Notes: generated from the letters alone by a model not told the origin. Shown: positions 22,772 to 34,600, numbered from the stretch's first letter. The stretch: DNA of 64,000 bases from Oidiodendron maius Zn (GCA_000827325.1 KN832874.1:1024067-1088066), one strand, 5' to 3'. Translations and numbers: made by a program.

Positions 22772-24426
22772 ACTTATGTAGACGTGCGCAGCGTCGGCTC
22801 GAAATGCGACACAAAGAAGTCCATACAAAGGATGGCGGGGATATTGCGAGGAGTTCTCTTATGCTCAGGGTTAGGACCGAGATGGATCTCTGATATAAAG
22901 ATTATCTCTTCGCCGCCGGACACCTGCTTGCTGGAATCAGCGGACCGCCGGCAATCAGGTAGTCCGGGTCCGCTGACTTTGGAGGGCTAGTATACTTTTA
23001 AGGCTAGAGCTTGAATCTGCCTGGCTATGTTGGGTGCCGATCCTGTCCAGGAAATGAGCGACATTTTAAACAAGGTCAGTCACATAGTGACGCGTGTTGA
23101 AAATGCAATCCCGGTCTACGACCCTGCTTCTTGTTGTGGGACGGCACTCAAGTTATCTGCCGAACGGCAAGATTTTCGAGTGGATATCCGGCCAGCACGA
23201 CGCCGGTGGGCAGGTCAATAGCAGAATGAGGTGCTGATTTTGTGGGCAAAATATTAGTCAGTTCCTTCCTTCAAGCTTTGTGGACTGGAGGCATCGTAAT
23301 AAACTAGCATCGTGTGGCCGTCTCATTCAATAATGATCTGAGCTTAAAATGCGCCATCAAAGTTTCATCTGGCGGCTTGAATAGTGCAGGACTTTCAGAT
23401 TATGATTATGGTCACCTGGTGTGTGCATGAAGGAACTGTCCAACGCTCGTACGTCCGATATACTCAGGATGAACGGACATCCGATCTTCGCCTGTTGCGA
23501 AACCTAAGCCAGTAGGTCCCTGCAGATTTTTGTCATCAATATTACACTGTATTGGCACTAAAATGGTAATGTGGCTTATTTTCACATCTCCTGGGCTAAG
23601 AAAGGTACAGTAAGTGGTGTGCGATGCATAAATACAAGTACATCTGGTGGTGTCATGGACATCCATGCAGAGGCCTCGGTGGATACAACTGGTTTGGGCT
23701 TATCCGTACAAACCCAACAGCCTGCCTTACCGAGCCTAACTGTGCCTGTTCTACCTTGGCCCAGGCCTGACTTATCGTGGCGTGTAGCCTCGAAAGATAG
23801 TACCTATTCTGACTAGCTTTCATTGAGCCCTTGTCGGTATCTCCGTTGAGCCGTCGAATCTCGGTCTATTCGGCGAGGAGGTCGGGAGAGTGATATGCTA
23901 GACTCATGCATAGTCGGACGCTAGTCTAACTGGGGTAGCTTCCGATGCAACCCCCCTTCCCCTATCGGGACGACCTTCAATCCTTGACAGTAAGTTACCT
24001 GGAGGGTGAGATAACTAACAGCCGCATCTCACGTAAAGAACGAATGAGTTCGAGGTAAGGCTCAACACCGCTATAATGCTACTGCACACCTGGGTAAGGA
24101 AACTAAATACACGTAGGAAGCCCTACGATAACCAATCACGGAAATGCCAAGACCTGACAGGATTTTTAGAAAGCTCTAACTTAACAGCCGTCCGTACGAT
24201 ACAGCATAGCAAGAATCCGATGATTACCAAAGATGTGTAAGGATATTATCTGCTCTTCCGTACGGTCGTACCCAAACGCTGCACTATTTATCACCCGTTC
24301 TGCGCCTCCTCCCATCACAAAAGACTTTCTCTTTCTCCATCTACCATGCCTGCATGATTGTGGGCACAATTGCAAATATACGGTGGAACTTCAAATCTCA
24401 ATCACAGAATTATAAAAGCTGTGGCA
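22772..24426. other. intergenic between divergent genes
   Basis: About 1.65 kb between the P450 and a Zn2Cys6 gene. It holds a 10-bp inverted repeat at 22937-22976. Short open frames (for example 23571-23816) have no recognisable product. Confidence 0.5.
22937..22976. promoter_or_regulatory. 10-bp inverted repeat upstream of P450
   Basis: Perfect arms TCAGCGGACC and GGTCCGCTGA separated by 20 bases, about 165-205 bases before the P450 ATG. Each arm holds a CGG triplet, the half-site type bound by Zn2Cys6 dimers; the arm spacing is longer than most known sites. Candidate operator by inference. Confidence 0.4.
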
Positions 24427-26572
24427 ATGGCAAACAGTTAGTTGCTTTCCTACCATTTAACCGCCTGGCAGTAGATAATTTGATCAATCCCTCATAGTTT
24501 TGTCCGGTAGAAGCCAATTTGGTTGCTGGACTTGTCGACTCCGGAAAAAAAATGCGACGAGAACCATCCATCATGTCGTGCCTGCATTTCTCTGAGGCTG
24601 GAGTGCCACAGATACGGGCCCAGGCCTGAGTGGATGGATAGAGGAGTGTTAGAAAAAGATCAAGCTCTTAGAATCAAGCATATTGCCAGCCTATCCAAAC
24701 CAAAAAGACGACAATATCGGCTACAACGCACTGTGGGACGTATGAACCCGGGGCTTGACATACGGGCCACTGAAAGTGTCTTCCCACAGAGTCCTATGCA
24801 AAGTCTGACGCAAAACACTGCTCGGATTGAGGGCGACTTAACACCCCAGAACGAGCCTCAAGTTCGTATTGAACGAAGTCCAAACACATCAAAAGAGATG
24901 ATTTGGGGCAGCTCGTGCAACAGTATTTCACCAGCGGACTCCCGCGCTAGCCAGGAACACACCATAAACGTACCGGATCAACAATTAACTTATGCGGCTA
25001 TAGCCATGGGGAGTGAGAATTTGGAGTTAATTTCTGGGGCCTCTGATCCATCGGCCTCAATCTCTTCGTCACTGGGAGCATATTATACAAGTGACAAGAG
25101 TGTGGCTGACCTTTCAAGAGATAATTTTTCATCAGCAGCACACATGAAAGTTTTCTCCCAACAAAATTCAAGTGTGTCTTACGACCATGCCCACCTGTCA
25201 GGGGAATGCACTTTTGACAATCATGGCGGCCAGTCACCTTTACCACAGATGAATATCTGGACATCCAATATACTTGAGTCAAACTGTTGTGCAAACTCGG
25301 AGGATGCATTGTTTATGTACTACTTGGATTACGTCTTCTACCTTCAATATCCCTTTTACCATTGCCTTAACGACGAAGGAAGGGGTTGGCTTTTTTCCAC
25401 TTTAAAAAAGTTTAAACCAGCCTATCATGCATCCCTGGCACTGAGCAAATATTCCCAATATGCTACACGCTCTCGACAAGGTTGCCACCATAGCCACTCG
25501 CAACTCAAGGAGAGCCACTATGACCTAGCTCTGCAGGAACTGCAACTTGCTCTCTCAGAGACTCAAACTTGGAGCGTTTCGCAAACTTTAGTGCGCAGTA
25601 TAGAATGTCTTACTTGCATTATCCAACTGTTGTTTTGGGAGGTAGGGATGCTTGCCACACCATGGTGTCATCTCTTACGCTGACATTCTCAATTGAAAGC
25701 TATTCAGTGTCTGCAGACAGAACTGGCAAATACATCTTGATGGGGCAGCTGCCCTAGTACCAGCACTTGCACAAGCACTAACAGCTTCAATCACACCGGC
25801 TTCACGTTACAATAACAGGCAGACATTTCAAAATGTGGAAGTGGCCGCCAGTGGGATCAGATTTCTGCTCGGTTCATTTATATTTCTCGATATTATCTCT
25901 TGCGCTTCAACGCGATCTAGTCACTTCCTTGAATTAGATCATAAACTTATGCTTGGACTGGATTCTATCCAGTTGGAAAACATCATGGGCTGCAGTAACT
26001 GGGTCGTGACCTTCATTTTTGAAATCTCGCTCTTAGACGGATGGAAAAGAAAAGCCGAAAAAGCACAAAAGCTGAGTGCTATAGAGCTTACAAAACGTGG
26101 CAAGCAGATAGATGTGGGCCTACGGAAGAGATTGGCAGACGATGACAATAGACCTTCAAGAGAGCATTTCTCAGACGGTGCATCACCGTCTACTAGTATC
26201 GAAATTACTAGAATTTTCGCGCTCTCAGCAATGACATATCTCCATGTTGTCATATCCGGTGCTTACCCTGAGTTACCGGAGATTCAAGAAAGCGTCTCAA
26301 AGACCATTCATGCTTTGCAAAATTTAACGGACCCGAAATGGTTACGACGCTTAGTGTGGCCATTTTGTGTCTCCGGATGCTTGGCGCTCGACGGACAAAA
26401 AAGCATGTTTCGGGATCTTTTGCCTGCGGCAGAGATCACGAAGTCTAGTATTGGGACATGTCCCGAGGCAATGAAAATTATTGAAGAATGCTGGGAGATG
26501 CGAGCTTCACTACACAACTGTGACTGGGTTTGTGTCATGAACAAGTGGGGTCACCATATCTTGCTGAGCTGA
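24427..26572 (+). pseudogene. Zn2Cys6 regulator with frameshift in zinc-cluster A-tract
   Basis: Exons 24427-24436, 24498-25641 and 25721-26572. A 10-base first exon (ATG) splices into a frame reading GCWTCRLR, the first half of a Zn2Cys6 cluster; the second half CDENHPSCRACISLRLEC sits one base out of phase after a run of eight A at 24545-24552. Nine A would give C-x2-C-x6-C. The rest of the frame is open for about 660 residues, with a fungal regulatory domain of the Fungal_trans_2/DUF3468 type (YYLDYVFYLQYPFYH, NWQIHLDGAAAL across the last splice). So this is either a single-base lesion, a polymorphism, or a base-calling error in the homopolymer. The open frame elsewhere argues for a recent event. 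It is convergent with the next regulator gene. Confidence 0.7.
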
Positions 26573-27256
26573 GTAAATATCAAGTAAGCTTCTGAGGATC
26601 TATAGCAAATGTAACTGCCAGACAGGGTAGTACAATCGGATTAGACGAAGCTGTATTTGCATTCGAGATTCATGGAATTGTTGAAGTCGTTGTAAAGGCT
26701 GTTCAGATCTGTGAACCTCCTTCTCCTTTGCCCAATCTGTGCCACGAACTCCGTTTTGTATTCAAGCCCCTTACTTTAAGGGGTTCGATACTTCCTAGGC
26801 CATATCTAACTCCCGTCCCTAGGCATAATTTATAAAACTTGCTATATGTCGTGTCACCCTAGTGATTGAATGGAGAGACGGGGTACTGATGGTATCCAGA
26901 TACCTAGGCGTTCAACCGGGCTCTTTTTATTTTCTGTTTTTGTATAGCCTTTCCACGTTCTTTGAGCCTGGGGACAACCTCCCTCTATGCCATGCTTTAT
27001 TGCTGTATCAGCTGCATCAGAATTTGCTCTACCAAGATGATCTCTCCCAGGGGATAATCTTCCCGTCTTGAGTTTCCTCCAGGTGTTTTCTCTTTCTTCC
27101 AGACTGCAACAAACTTAATAGTCCAATGGAGGATGAGTGCGTCATAAAACACGGGATAGACTAGTTGTGGAGAGTCATGGCGGTAGCCTTTGATGATACC
27201 AATAGAGGTAGAACCTCAAGAGTGGGGAGGAGAAGCATGGGAGAGGCCCGTGACGA
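26573..27256. other. intergenic between convergent regulator genes
   Basis: 3' flanks of the two Zn2Cys6 genes. The 69-codon frame at 26862-27071 has no recognisable feature. Confidence 0.5.
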
Positions 27257-29201
27257 TCATAAATTGTCCTCCAATTCCATTAAATCCAGCTTTGCGTGAA
27301 GTCCCGGACCAGTTATATTTTTGATTTGTAGGGACCATTCTAGCTCCCTCTTATAATCAGCATTCAGTCCAAAGAACTGTCGAGTGGCCCATAGAAGATA
27401 ACGGCAATACTGGGGGCCAAGCGTCCCCATCTCAGTTCTGTAACAATATCCTATGCATTGGCATAACAGACGACTCAACTTGTCTGCTTCTGCCTTAATA
27501 AATGATATAGAGATCGTGCTAGGGTTGCCATAATTAGATGCGCTTGCGTGCAGACTGTGCACCTTCTGTTTTTCATTCGACCCAAAGATGCCATGCACAC
27601 GTGGTAGCAACAGCCTATTGTTGTCGAGCCAGCGGTGAATACAGATTATTTTGGTTAATATCTGTAAATGCACCGACCATTTGAATGAGAATGTTATGGC
27701 GGAATCCAAGGAGTCGAATTCGAGAGCGAAAGGAAATAGCTTGGAGGCATACTCGTCATCTGCAGGGTTATGTATCTGTGAAAAGACAGCCCAGTACGGT
27801 ATCAGTGGTCCCTCAGCCTTAGTTCGATGCTGCCAAATGTGCATTTGCTTGCTGACGCACATAAAATCCGTTAATATACTTGCCAGCTCATAGTCATGTT
27901 GCTCGGGGTGAGCAGTATCCATTAATGCATTGGACCGAGCCAGTGATGCTGGAATATTGATTACAATATCCAGTAGTCTATCGATCGGCGAAAAATAGAC
28001 ACTGCTTGATATTTCTAGCCATTCGCCTGACGAAAGAAAAAGAGGTTGTTGCTTCGTCAAACCGTCGAGAATCTATGTTCATTGTTAGGAGATAGAATGG
28101 ACAGTTCAAACGCAGAGTACATACGCAGACTATGCGCATACGAGAGCAAAGAATATTCCATGTTTCTGACGGAAGCTCAGATCGGTTCCTTAGTCGCAAA
28201 ATCTCAGATATACCAAACGCATGGACTCTCCAAGACTGGTCTACTTGGAATGTGAAGAGCTACAGCATGGTCGTGGTTAGACACTAATGTAGATGCATGG
28301 ACAGATAATACCTCGCATGTTATAAGAACTATAATAGTAGCAAAGGACTCGTTTCGGGATCTCTTTCGATCGTCCTGTAATTCGCACCGATAATGACAGA
28401 TTGCTTCGCTATAAAATTGGAGGCCGTCCTCGATATTGACAGAGCTGGTTTTCGTAACATGCGTTTGAACAATACAGAAGGCAAGCAAGGCAAGATCCAA
28501 GGCTTTGCTCTTCTCAGTCAAGGTTCTGAGACACGCAAGCCAGGCATAGACGCCACCGACAGCGTGCCAATGTCTCTCTGGAAGTTTTGTTACTAATATA
28601 AGGCAGCAGAGGGCAGCCTACTAGGCACGGTACGTGCCTAGTATAAGGGCTTTACTGCCTAGAGTATGACTCTAGGGCTGCCTAGAGGGGCTTTAGGTCT
28701 ATATATTAGGGACTACGCACCTCTGTAACCCTGAGTTAGTTAGTTGATTCAGTACTCTCAATTCATATTATATTGCTGCCTGACCTCTGCAACAAGTTTC
28801 TTTGGAAGGTAAATCTTCCTCAGCAGCTCCACGGCCTTACGACGAAAGTCTATTGGGATGTATGGTGATGGATTCGTGGCCTGAGAGATCATTGATCGCA
28901 TGTCTTCCTCGTAAAGAGGGAGGTGGCTTGTCTTGCTTTCTGCATGCTTTGCCTCTGAGATGACGGAGGCAACTTTGACAAAAGGGTGGCTAAGGGTACG
29001 ATTAACGAAGATGGGTTCTCGTCCATATCCATCACAAGTGGTGTTTGCTTTCTCACATCTGAAGCACGTCGGTTGTTGCAGGTCGCACTTGGTTACACAT
29101 TAGTTCAAGCCGGTGCAAAAGGACAGGTTCTACACCCCTACCTTCACCCGCCGGCGCTTGCAGGTTTTACAGGCATGAGATTTGCCTGCGACGCCGACCA
29201 T
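27257..29201 (-). pseudogene. Zn2Cys6 regulator gene interrupted by a solo LTR
   Basis: Minus-strand host gene: exon 1 29142-29201, exon 2 28312-29087 (holding the LTR at 28588-28794), exon 3 28125-28259, exon 4 27257-28072; introns of 54, 52 and 52 bases. Exon 1 and the start of exon 2 encode a full Zn2Cys6 cluster, C-x2-C-x6-C-x6-C-x2-C-x6-C (starts CKTCKRRRVK), then GYGREPIFVNR. The remainder is the Fungal_trans_2-type regulatory domain (WHAVGGVYAWLACLRTL, LITCE|LFTFQVDQSW, ILDGLTKQQPLFL). Coding frame is open and in the same phase on both sides of the LTR, and no other lesion is seen, so the insertion looks recent. Whether the allele is dead or the LTR is removed from RNA is unknown. Confidence 0.8.
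28588..28794. mobile_element. solo LTR with 5-bp target duplication (fossil)
   Basis: 207 bases with TGTTA ... CAACA ends and flanking AGTTT on both sides (28583-28587 and 28795-28799), a perfect 5-bp duplication. It contains a TATATA motif and a palindrome TAGGCACG-GTA-CGTGCCTA. No internal coding part, so a solo LTR left by recombination. Intact ends and perfect duplication indicate a young insertion. Orientation and superfamily are not resolved. Confidence 0.85.
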
Positions 29202-30072
29202 CTTCGCCAATGATAGTTCCCTAGTCTGTCAGAGATTAAAACCCATCTGGAAGAGCACTGTTAGATATGACTGAAGGCTACAAGGTTCTACCTGTGTGGC
29301 GTGGGAGTACTGTATTGTCGAAATTGCTGACCGCTGACTAAATTGGGAATATCATGCAGCCAATAAGTTAATTAGTTTGTAAGTGGTTGGTAAAGGTTAC
29401 TAATCGCAAGGGACTACCTCAAAAAAGCAGGATCAACTAAGTAATATCACCAGGATATCAACAGAATATATGTACTAGCTACTGAGCTATATCTACTGCT
29501 CAATAGTAAAAATATTGATAATTATTATGAAAGATCAAAAGATATTCCTGTTCTCCTGAATACCAGGTGTTTTACATGATTTTCCAGTCTTAAGTTAACC
29601 CACGTAGGCGTGTCACTGATTACTGTAGTAAGCAAATCTTGACAGGAAGAACCCAGGTCTTGGGCCACGTTACAATGGTCTTGATTCAACCAACCATATG
29701 TCGTAGTTTCTCGTGATCATAACCGTACACCTTGTCTCGCGTCCAGGATAATTCTACGTGAGAAAGCTCCGCTTAAGATCTGCTTACGGCTGATACGGAG
29801 GTTTATAACACCGAGTCGGACGTGGATTCATCCCGGTCGCATAACACTCGACCCAGCCACGAAGGGGGTTTGCAAAGTGCTGGTCCTCTCCAATCCCGTC
29901 GGCCTAATACTCTAATCACCTGTACCTCGATAATCAGGCATAGCCAGGCGACACAACCTTGAATAAGATTTGAATTCAATCCAAACCTCTCGGCGCAATG
30001 TCGTTCGCGCGTCGTCTTTGAAATCCCTAGATCCAAGCTGTACAAATATTATATGTACCTTTTACAGTGACA
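29202..30072. other. intergenic between divergent genes
   Basis: No supported gene; AT-rich, with one short minus-strand open frame at 29803-30045 that has no recognisable domain. Confidence 0.5.
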
Positions 30073-31218
30073 ATGACAACTCCAATTCGCAAAGTACTCA
30101 TCGCCGAGTTCGGTGATGAATCCAAAATTCATATTGTGCATGACGACCTCCCAGCCCCACCAGCAAACCACGTCCAAATCAGGGTTCTCTATGCTGGGTT
30201 CTCAGGAACAGATATCAACATGCGTCGTGGAATATATCCCATGCAGAAGAAAGCACCTATAACCCCCGGGTCCTGTCTCGTGGGCACCGTCACCCAAAAC
30301 GGGCCCTCGAGCAGCCGCTTCCAATCAGGTGATCTGGTCTGCTGTATGTCCATCTACGATGCTGAAGCCACGCATGCCAATCTACCCGAGGCATACCTCG
30401 TTTTAGTTCCTGTCGGTATGGACCCTAAGAAGGCAGTTCCCCTCATAATAGATTGGAACACAGGTTCGTTTTTTTTTTTTTACACATATCAGAATTCCCT
30501 CTTCTAAGATTGCCCATGTTTTTGTGTTGGGTAGTGGACTTGAAAAGGACATTTAGTGGCTAGTTAGACCATGCTTTAACTGACGTCACGAAATCGAATA
30601 GCATATGGGATGGTCATGCACCAGGCAAAGGTGTCAAAGGGCCAGAAAATTTTTGTTCATGGAATTAGCGGCGCAGTTGGTTGGGCACTTGCTGTCCTGT
30701 CTACCTTACAGGGCGCAGAAGTTTACGGAACTGCGTCTTCGAGGAATCACAGCGCTATCGCCAGTGGTCTTCCCGGCACCACAGTCTTCGACTACGCAAA
30801 CAAAGACTGGATACAGGCAATGAAGGACATTGGGGGTGTAGATGCAGTCTTCGACGCCCTTGGGTTCGAGAGCTGGGACGAATCATTCTCCATCCTGCAC
30901 TGCAGTGGCTTCCTTGTTGGATATGGTGGCAATCTACCAGCTCTCACTGGAAGACCAGAGAAGTCGATGATCCCACCGATCGCGAAGCTATTTCTCCAAA
31001 ACCTAAAGTTTTGGGACGGACGGAGGGCAACGTTTTATTGGATTAGTCGCGATCGATCAACCTTCGTGCCAGATTTAGCTGCGCTGTTTGAGTTGAGCCA
31101 GAGTGGGAAGGTTGAGATCCCAGTAAAAAAAGTCTTCACCCTGGACGGCATAAGAGAGGCGCATTTGACATGGAGCAAACAGTCTGGTGTCGGATCAATT
31201 TTGATTGACTGTGCTTGA
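30073..31218 (+). CDS. medium-chain dehydrogenase/reductase (quinone oxidoreductase-like)
   Basis: Two exons, 30073-30463 and 30602-31218, with a 138-base intron that begins with a 12-T tract; 335 residues. The ATG at 30073 gives MTTPIRKVL, the usual first strand. Residues 1-130 form the GroES-like domain (AGFSGTDINMRRG, TPGSCLVGTV); the Rossmann domain has VHGISGAVGWALAVL (GxGxxG-like turn, AGAVG style) and a TASSRNH loop that suggests NADPH. Catalytic zinc ligands are absent, so this is the zinc-free quinone oxidoreductase/enoyl reductase branch. Cytosolic. It neighbours a ceramide synthase relative; no pathway is evident. Confidence 0.85.
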
Positions 31219-31605
31219 ATCTTAAGAGTGACTATGTTGGATTTAGGCACAGAAGTCTGCCTTTAAAAGTATTAGGTGCTGTAATTAGTTAGTTGACTGT
31301 TGTAACTTATTCGCGATTTATGCAGAATATTTGCTCTGTTTCTCAGATACCGAATGAGGCCATCTTTTGCCGAAAAAGCAATTTCCTCGTTCTAGCAGCA
31401 GCTGAGAAGGAAGCTTGACGCCGAGCGTAGTCAAGGATAGGGCAAGGATTATAAGATTACAAATATGAGGAGTATTTTGCCGAGGCAGAGTGTACATTCT
31501 CTGTCTCTCTCTTCGATATGCCTGCTCCTGACCCTTTGAGTAATTTTGGAAGCATTTTGGAGGAAAGCTCGAGACACTAGGCGCTTAACAGTTTCGATCC
31601 CCACA
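31219..31605. other. intergenic
   Basis: Nothing recognised between the reductase and the ceramide-synthase-like gene. Confidence 0.5.
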
Positions 31606-32942
31606 ATGATATCCACAAGGGAGAAGGCCCAACGAAAAGGCAATCGTCAACTGGAGAATAGGCACAAATGGATTGTAGAGCATCAAATTAGTACGAGCTT
31701 GCCCTAGCTCTACTGCCTCACAATATGGATTAACTGACGGCGATGCTTAGGTCTATCGGCCAGCCTATTGGTGTTGCTGGGCGTGACTTATATGTGGCTC
31801 CCCCGAGCGCACCGACATACCCGCGAGTACCGTGTCGGATTTAATGACGCCTTCATGGTGCTCTTCTGGGTCATCATCTTCACGGGGCTCCGTGCTGTAT
31901 CCCTAGAATACATCTTAATGCCTCTTGCAAAGAAGGGCGGTATCAAGACAGCGAGGAAGTGCACGAGATTCTCTGAGCAGGCATGGCTCTTGATTTACTA
32001 TAGTGTCTTCTGGATGCTTGGCATGGTCGGTCTCTGGGCAACCCCTCTCGTGGATACAGGTTCTAAAATAACACAGTATCTATTAACGAAGTCGAACTAC
32101 TTGTTCGACCTCAAGGAGCTCTGGACGAATTGGCCAAATCGAGATATTAACGGGCTACAAAAGTCGTACACTTTGGTGCAATATGCATTCTGGCTGCAGC
32201 AGATCATGGTCATCAATATCGAGGCAAAGCGGAAGGACTACTAGCAGATGTTCGCTCACCACATTGTTACGACCACGCTGATCTTCGCCAGCTATAGATA
32301 CCATCAGACGAAGGTTGCAAACCTAATCCTCTGCATGACCGATATTACCGATATCCTCCTCTCAGTACCCCTCTCCCTCCTCCTCTGCTGGCTACTCAAC
32401 ACCTCTTTCTAATATTTTCTCTCCAGCTAGCAAAATGCCTAAAGTATCTCGGTTTTACCACCATTTGCGATATTCTGTTCGGTGTCTTCATGGTTACCTG
32501 GATTGCCGCTCGGCACATCATGTACCTCAGGATCTGCTGGTCTATCTACACAGATATCCCTAATGAGATCCGGTACGGCTGCTACCGTGGCAAGAACGAC
32601 GCCATTATGGGCCCCTTCCCCTCGCCGCCCGGCTTCAGCCACCTCCTCAAGCCCTTCTGGGACCCCGAGGGCATCGTGTGCTGGAACAACAAGATCAAGT
32701 GGGCCTTTCTCTTCGCACTACTTTTCTTGCAGTGCATCATGTTGGTCTGGTTCTCCATGATCGTAAAAGTCGCTATCGCTGTTCTAAGAAGCGAGGAGGC
32801 AGACGATACTCGGAGCGGTGATGAGGCGGACTCTGAGGACCAAATTAGCGTCAAAGCTGTCCCCCCTAACCGACGCGAGCCTCACCAGCCCGGCGAAGCG
32901 GCGAAGCTGCTAGAGAAGGCCGGATGTGACAACTGTAACTGA
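31606..32942 (+). pseudogene. ceramide synthase (LAG1/LAC1, TLC domain) with one nonsense codon
   Basis: Exons 31606-31690, 31751-32025, 32077-32364 and 32427-32942 (387 codons). Family motifs are well kept: FNDAFMVLFWVIIFTGLRA, RFSEQAWLLIYYSVFW, KELWTNWPNRD, then the Lag1 core with the HH pair and ITDILLS, LAKCLKYLGFTTICD, and an acidic tail. A TAG at 32242-32244 sits just before QMFAHH, where the family has a Trp (TGG), so one G-to-A change explains it. The third intron (51 bases) is a multiple of three. The enzyme makes ceramide from a sphingoid base and acyl-CoA in the ER membrane. Copies beside metabolite genes can give resistance to sphinganine-analogue toxins (known for fumonisin clusters), but no PKS is present here. 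Confidence 0.75.
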
Positions 32943-33022
32943 GAAAGGGTATGGTGCATGCATTGATTGAAGTACCGGCGAAGTCAATGTTTCTACAGTT
33001 AATCGTTCGGTTACGTAACAGC

Positions 33023-33053
33023 TCACCCACTTAGCGCAGCTAAGTGGGTGAGG
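33023..33053. repeat. subterminal palindrome of the pogo-like element
   Basis: Perfect 14-bp arms CTCACCCACTTAGC and GCTAAGTGGGTGAG around GCA, about 20 bases inside the left terminus. The right end has a diverged counterpart (about 37190-37235). Confidence 0.75.
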
Positions 33054-33151
33054 GAGGGCAATGCGACTCGAACAGCAATACGACTTTTTTTTACCCTGAA
33101 TTAGATTAATTAACCTATAACACCACAACCATGCAGTATTAGCCCCTTATA

Positions 33152-34087
33152 TTATATTATTATAAAGCTCTCCCTTAGCTCTTTCATAGTATTTATATAG
33201 TTCTTACGCCAGACCTTTTGCTTCTTCTTAAGACGTATATTAACCACCTCCTTTTCATCCTCCTCCTCTGCTTGAATCTGTATACGAGCCTGGTAAACCT
33301 TTATTTCACTATACTTTTGAACTACTTTACTACTACCTTCTTTCCTCTTCTTACGGGCTGCCTCTGCACTAGTCATATCCTGTAAACGATGCTTTGAAAG
33401 GGCCCCAGATAACATTGAGGTCTCAGCAGCTTTCTTAATCTTTTCAGCCATGCGTATCACAGAGGGTGTAATCGGTGCTCCCTGTTCTAGGGAATCATGG
33501 TGCCGCTGTCTAATATATTCTACCCCTAGCTTCCGAGTCCTTATAGTCAAAGGGGTCTGAAATTGAGCCCAGTCAGGTGGTGGGGGTGTTGTAAATATAG
33601 GTGAAGAAGAGGGTATAGGAGGCGAAGATCTCTGAATAAGAGGTGGTGTTTTAGGACGTGATTGAGCAGCCTGATACTCCTTTAATTTTGAAAGGACTAG
33701 CTGTAGATTGAGTGGAATTAGGCCTGTTTTCCGGAAAGCGCTCTTATGAATCCGTGGATTTTTGAAGGTTTTATCATGGAAATGCTGAAAAAAGGCAAAG
33801 AAATCAGTGTGTGATATTTCCTTAGCACCTAAGAAGACCTGCTTCCGAACCTTTTTCTTAAAGTTATGTTTTAAGCTCTGAAATACACCGACATCTAGAG
33901 GGTGCCTTCCATGCAGGGCCAGCAATTGGACCTCTCTGCCAAAGGTAGTTATGGGCGGCAGAGCTAGATATCCTTGCATATTAATTGCTGCATCAACAGC
34001 CGAGAGTATACGATTTAGGCCTTTGATTATGTACCAACAGTTGGGCTTGCAATACGTATACGCCCAAGCGTATATCTTACTCATCAC
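33152..34087 (-). pseudogene. C-terminal part of a pogo/Fot1 DDE transposase
   Basis: Open for 311 codons but lacking the N-terminal DNA-binding and most of the DDE catalytic domain. It holds the conserved end of the DDE domain (LHGRHPLDVGVFQSLKHNF with the third-acid region LDVGVF, then SAFRKTGLIPLN) and the long basic C-terminal tail of these transposases (KKRKEG, KKKQKVWRKNY). Full proteins are usually about 500-600 residues, so roughly the first half is gone. The ATG in the frame is internal to the family alignment. Confidence 0.8.
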
Positions 34088-34363
34088 ACCGCGTATTACC
34101 CTTTTCGGAAAACCACTGCCACCCGGTGCTGCATTTCAGCTACAGCTAACGCCTTTTAGCTTTAGCAGCTTTATACGAACTGTGGGAGTGAGCATGGTGC
34201 CACGTAGAAATAGGATGTTTACAGCTAGACAGTGCCTGAGAACTGTTCCAGAGACCCATATACAATGCTCTTTCTCCTGTAGTTGGCACGCTCATTTGTT
34301 AGAGTAGTGACTAAAGAACTCTGAGTGCATCATTTAAGCGATATAAGATGTTGACTGGTGTCA

Positions 34364-34600
34364 GGGCTTCAGGCATACGTATCACGATGCCTTAGGGTTA
34401 GTGGCAACATACACAATGGCATACGACTGAGTAGTCGTAAGGGCTTATGCATGTTGCCACCTGAGCAGGTATATAATAAGTGTTGTGTTTTGTAGTCTAA
34501 TCCCCTTAGTAGTCTCGGTATCACTCAATAGTCAATATAACTCTGAGTTTCACTTGATATCCGACTACAACCTGCGCATTAACCTGACCTCCGCTCAAGA
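34364..34600 (+). mobile_element. LTR-like repeat, copy 1 (fossil)
   Basis: Starts near TGTCAGGGCTTCAGGCA and ends near ACCTGCGCA; has a TATATAATAAG box. Shares its start and its last 80-100 bases with the copy near 36514, same direction. No internal region between them is recognisable as element. Probably solo LTRs of one old family; ends are approximate and superfamily unassigned. Confidence 0.45.

Noticed and set aside
23571-23816. 81-codon frame between P450 and regulator
   Set aside because: No family match, no neighbours in frame; likely chance.
32242-32244. TAG removed by an intron in the ceramide synthase gene
   Set aside because: No GT-AG pair around it keeps the highly conserved text on both sides; the codon sits where the family has Trp.
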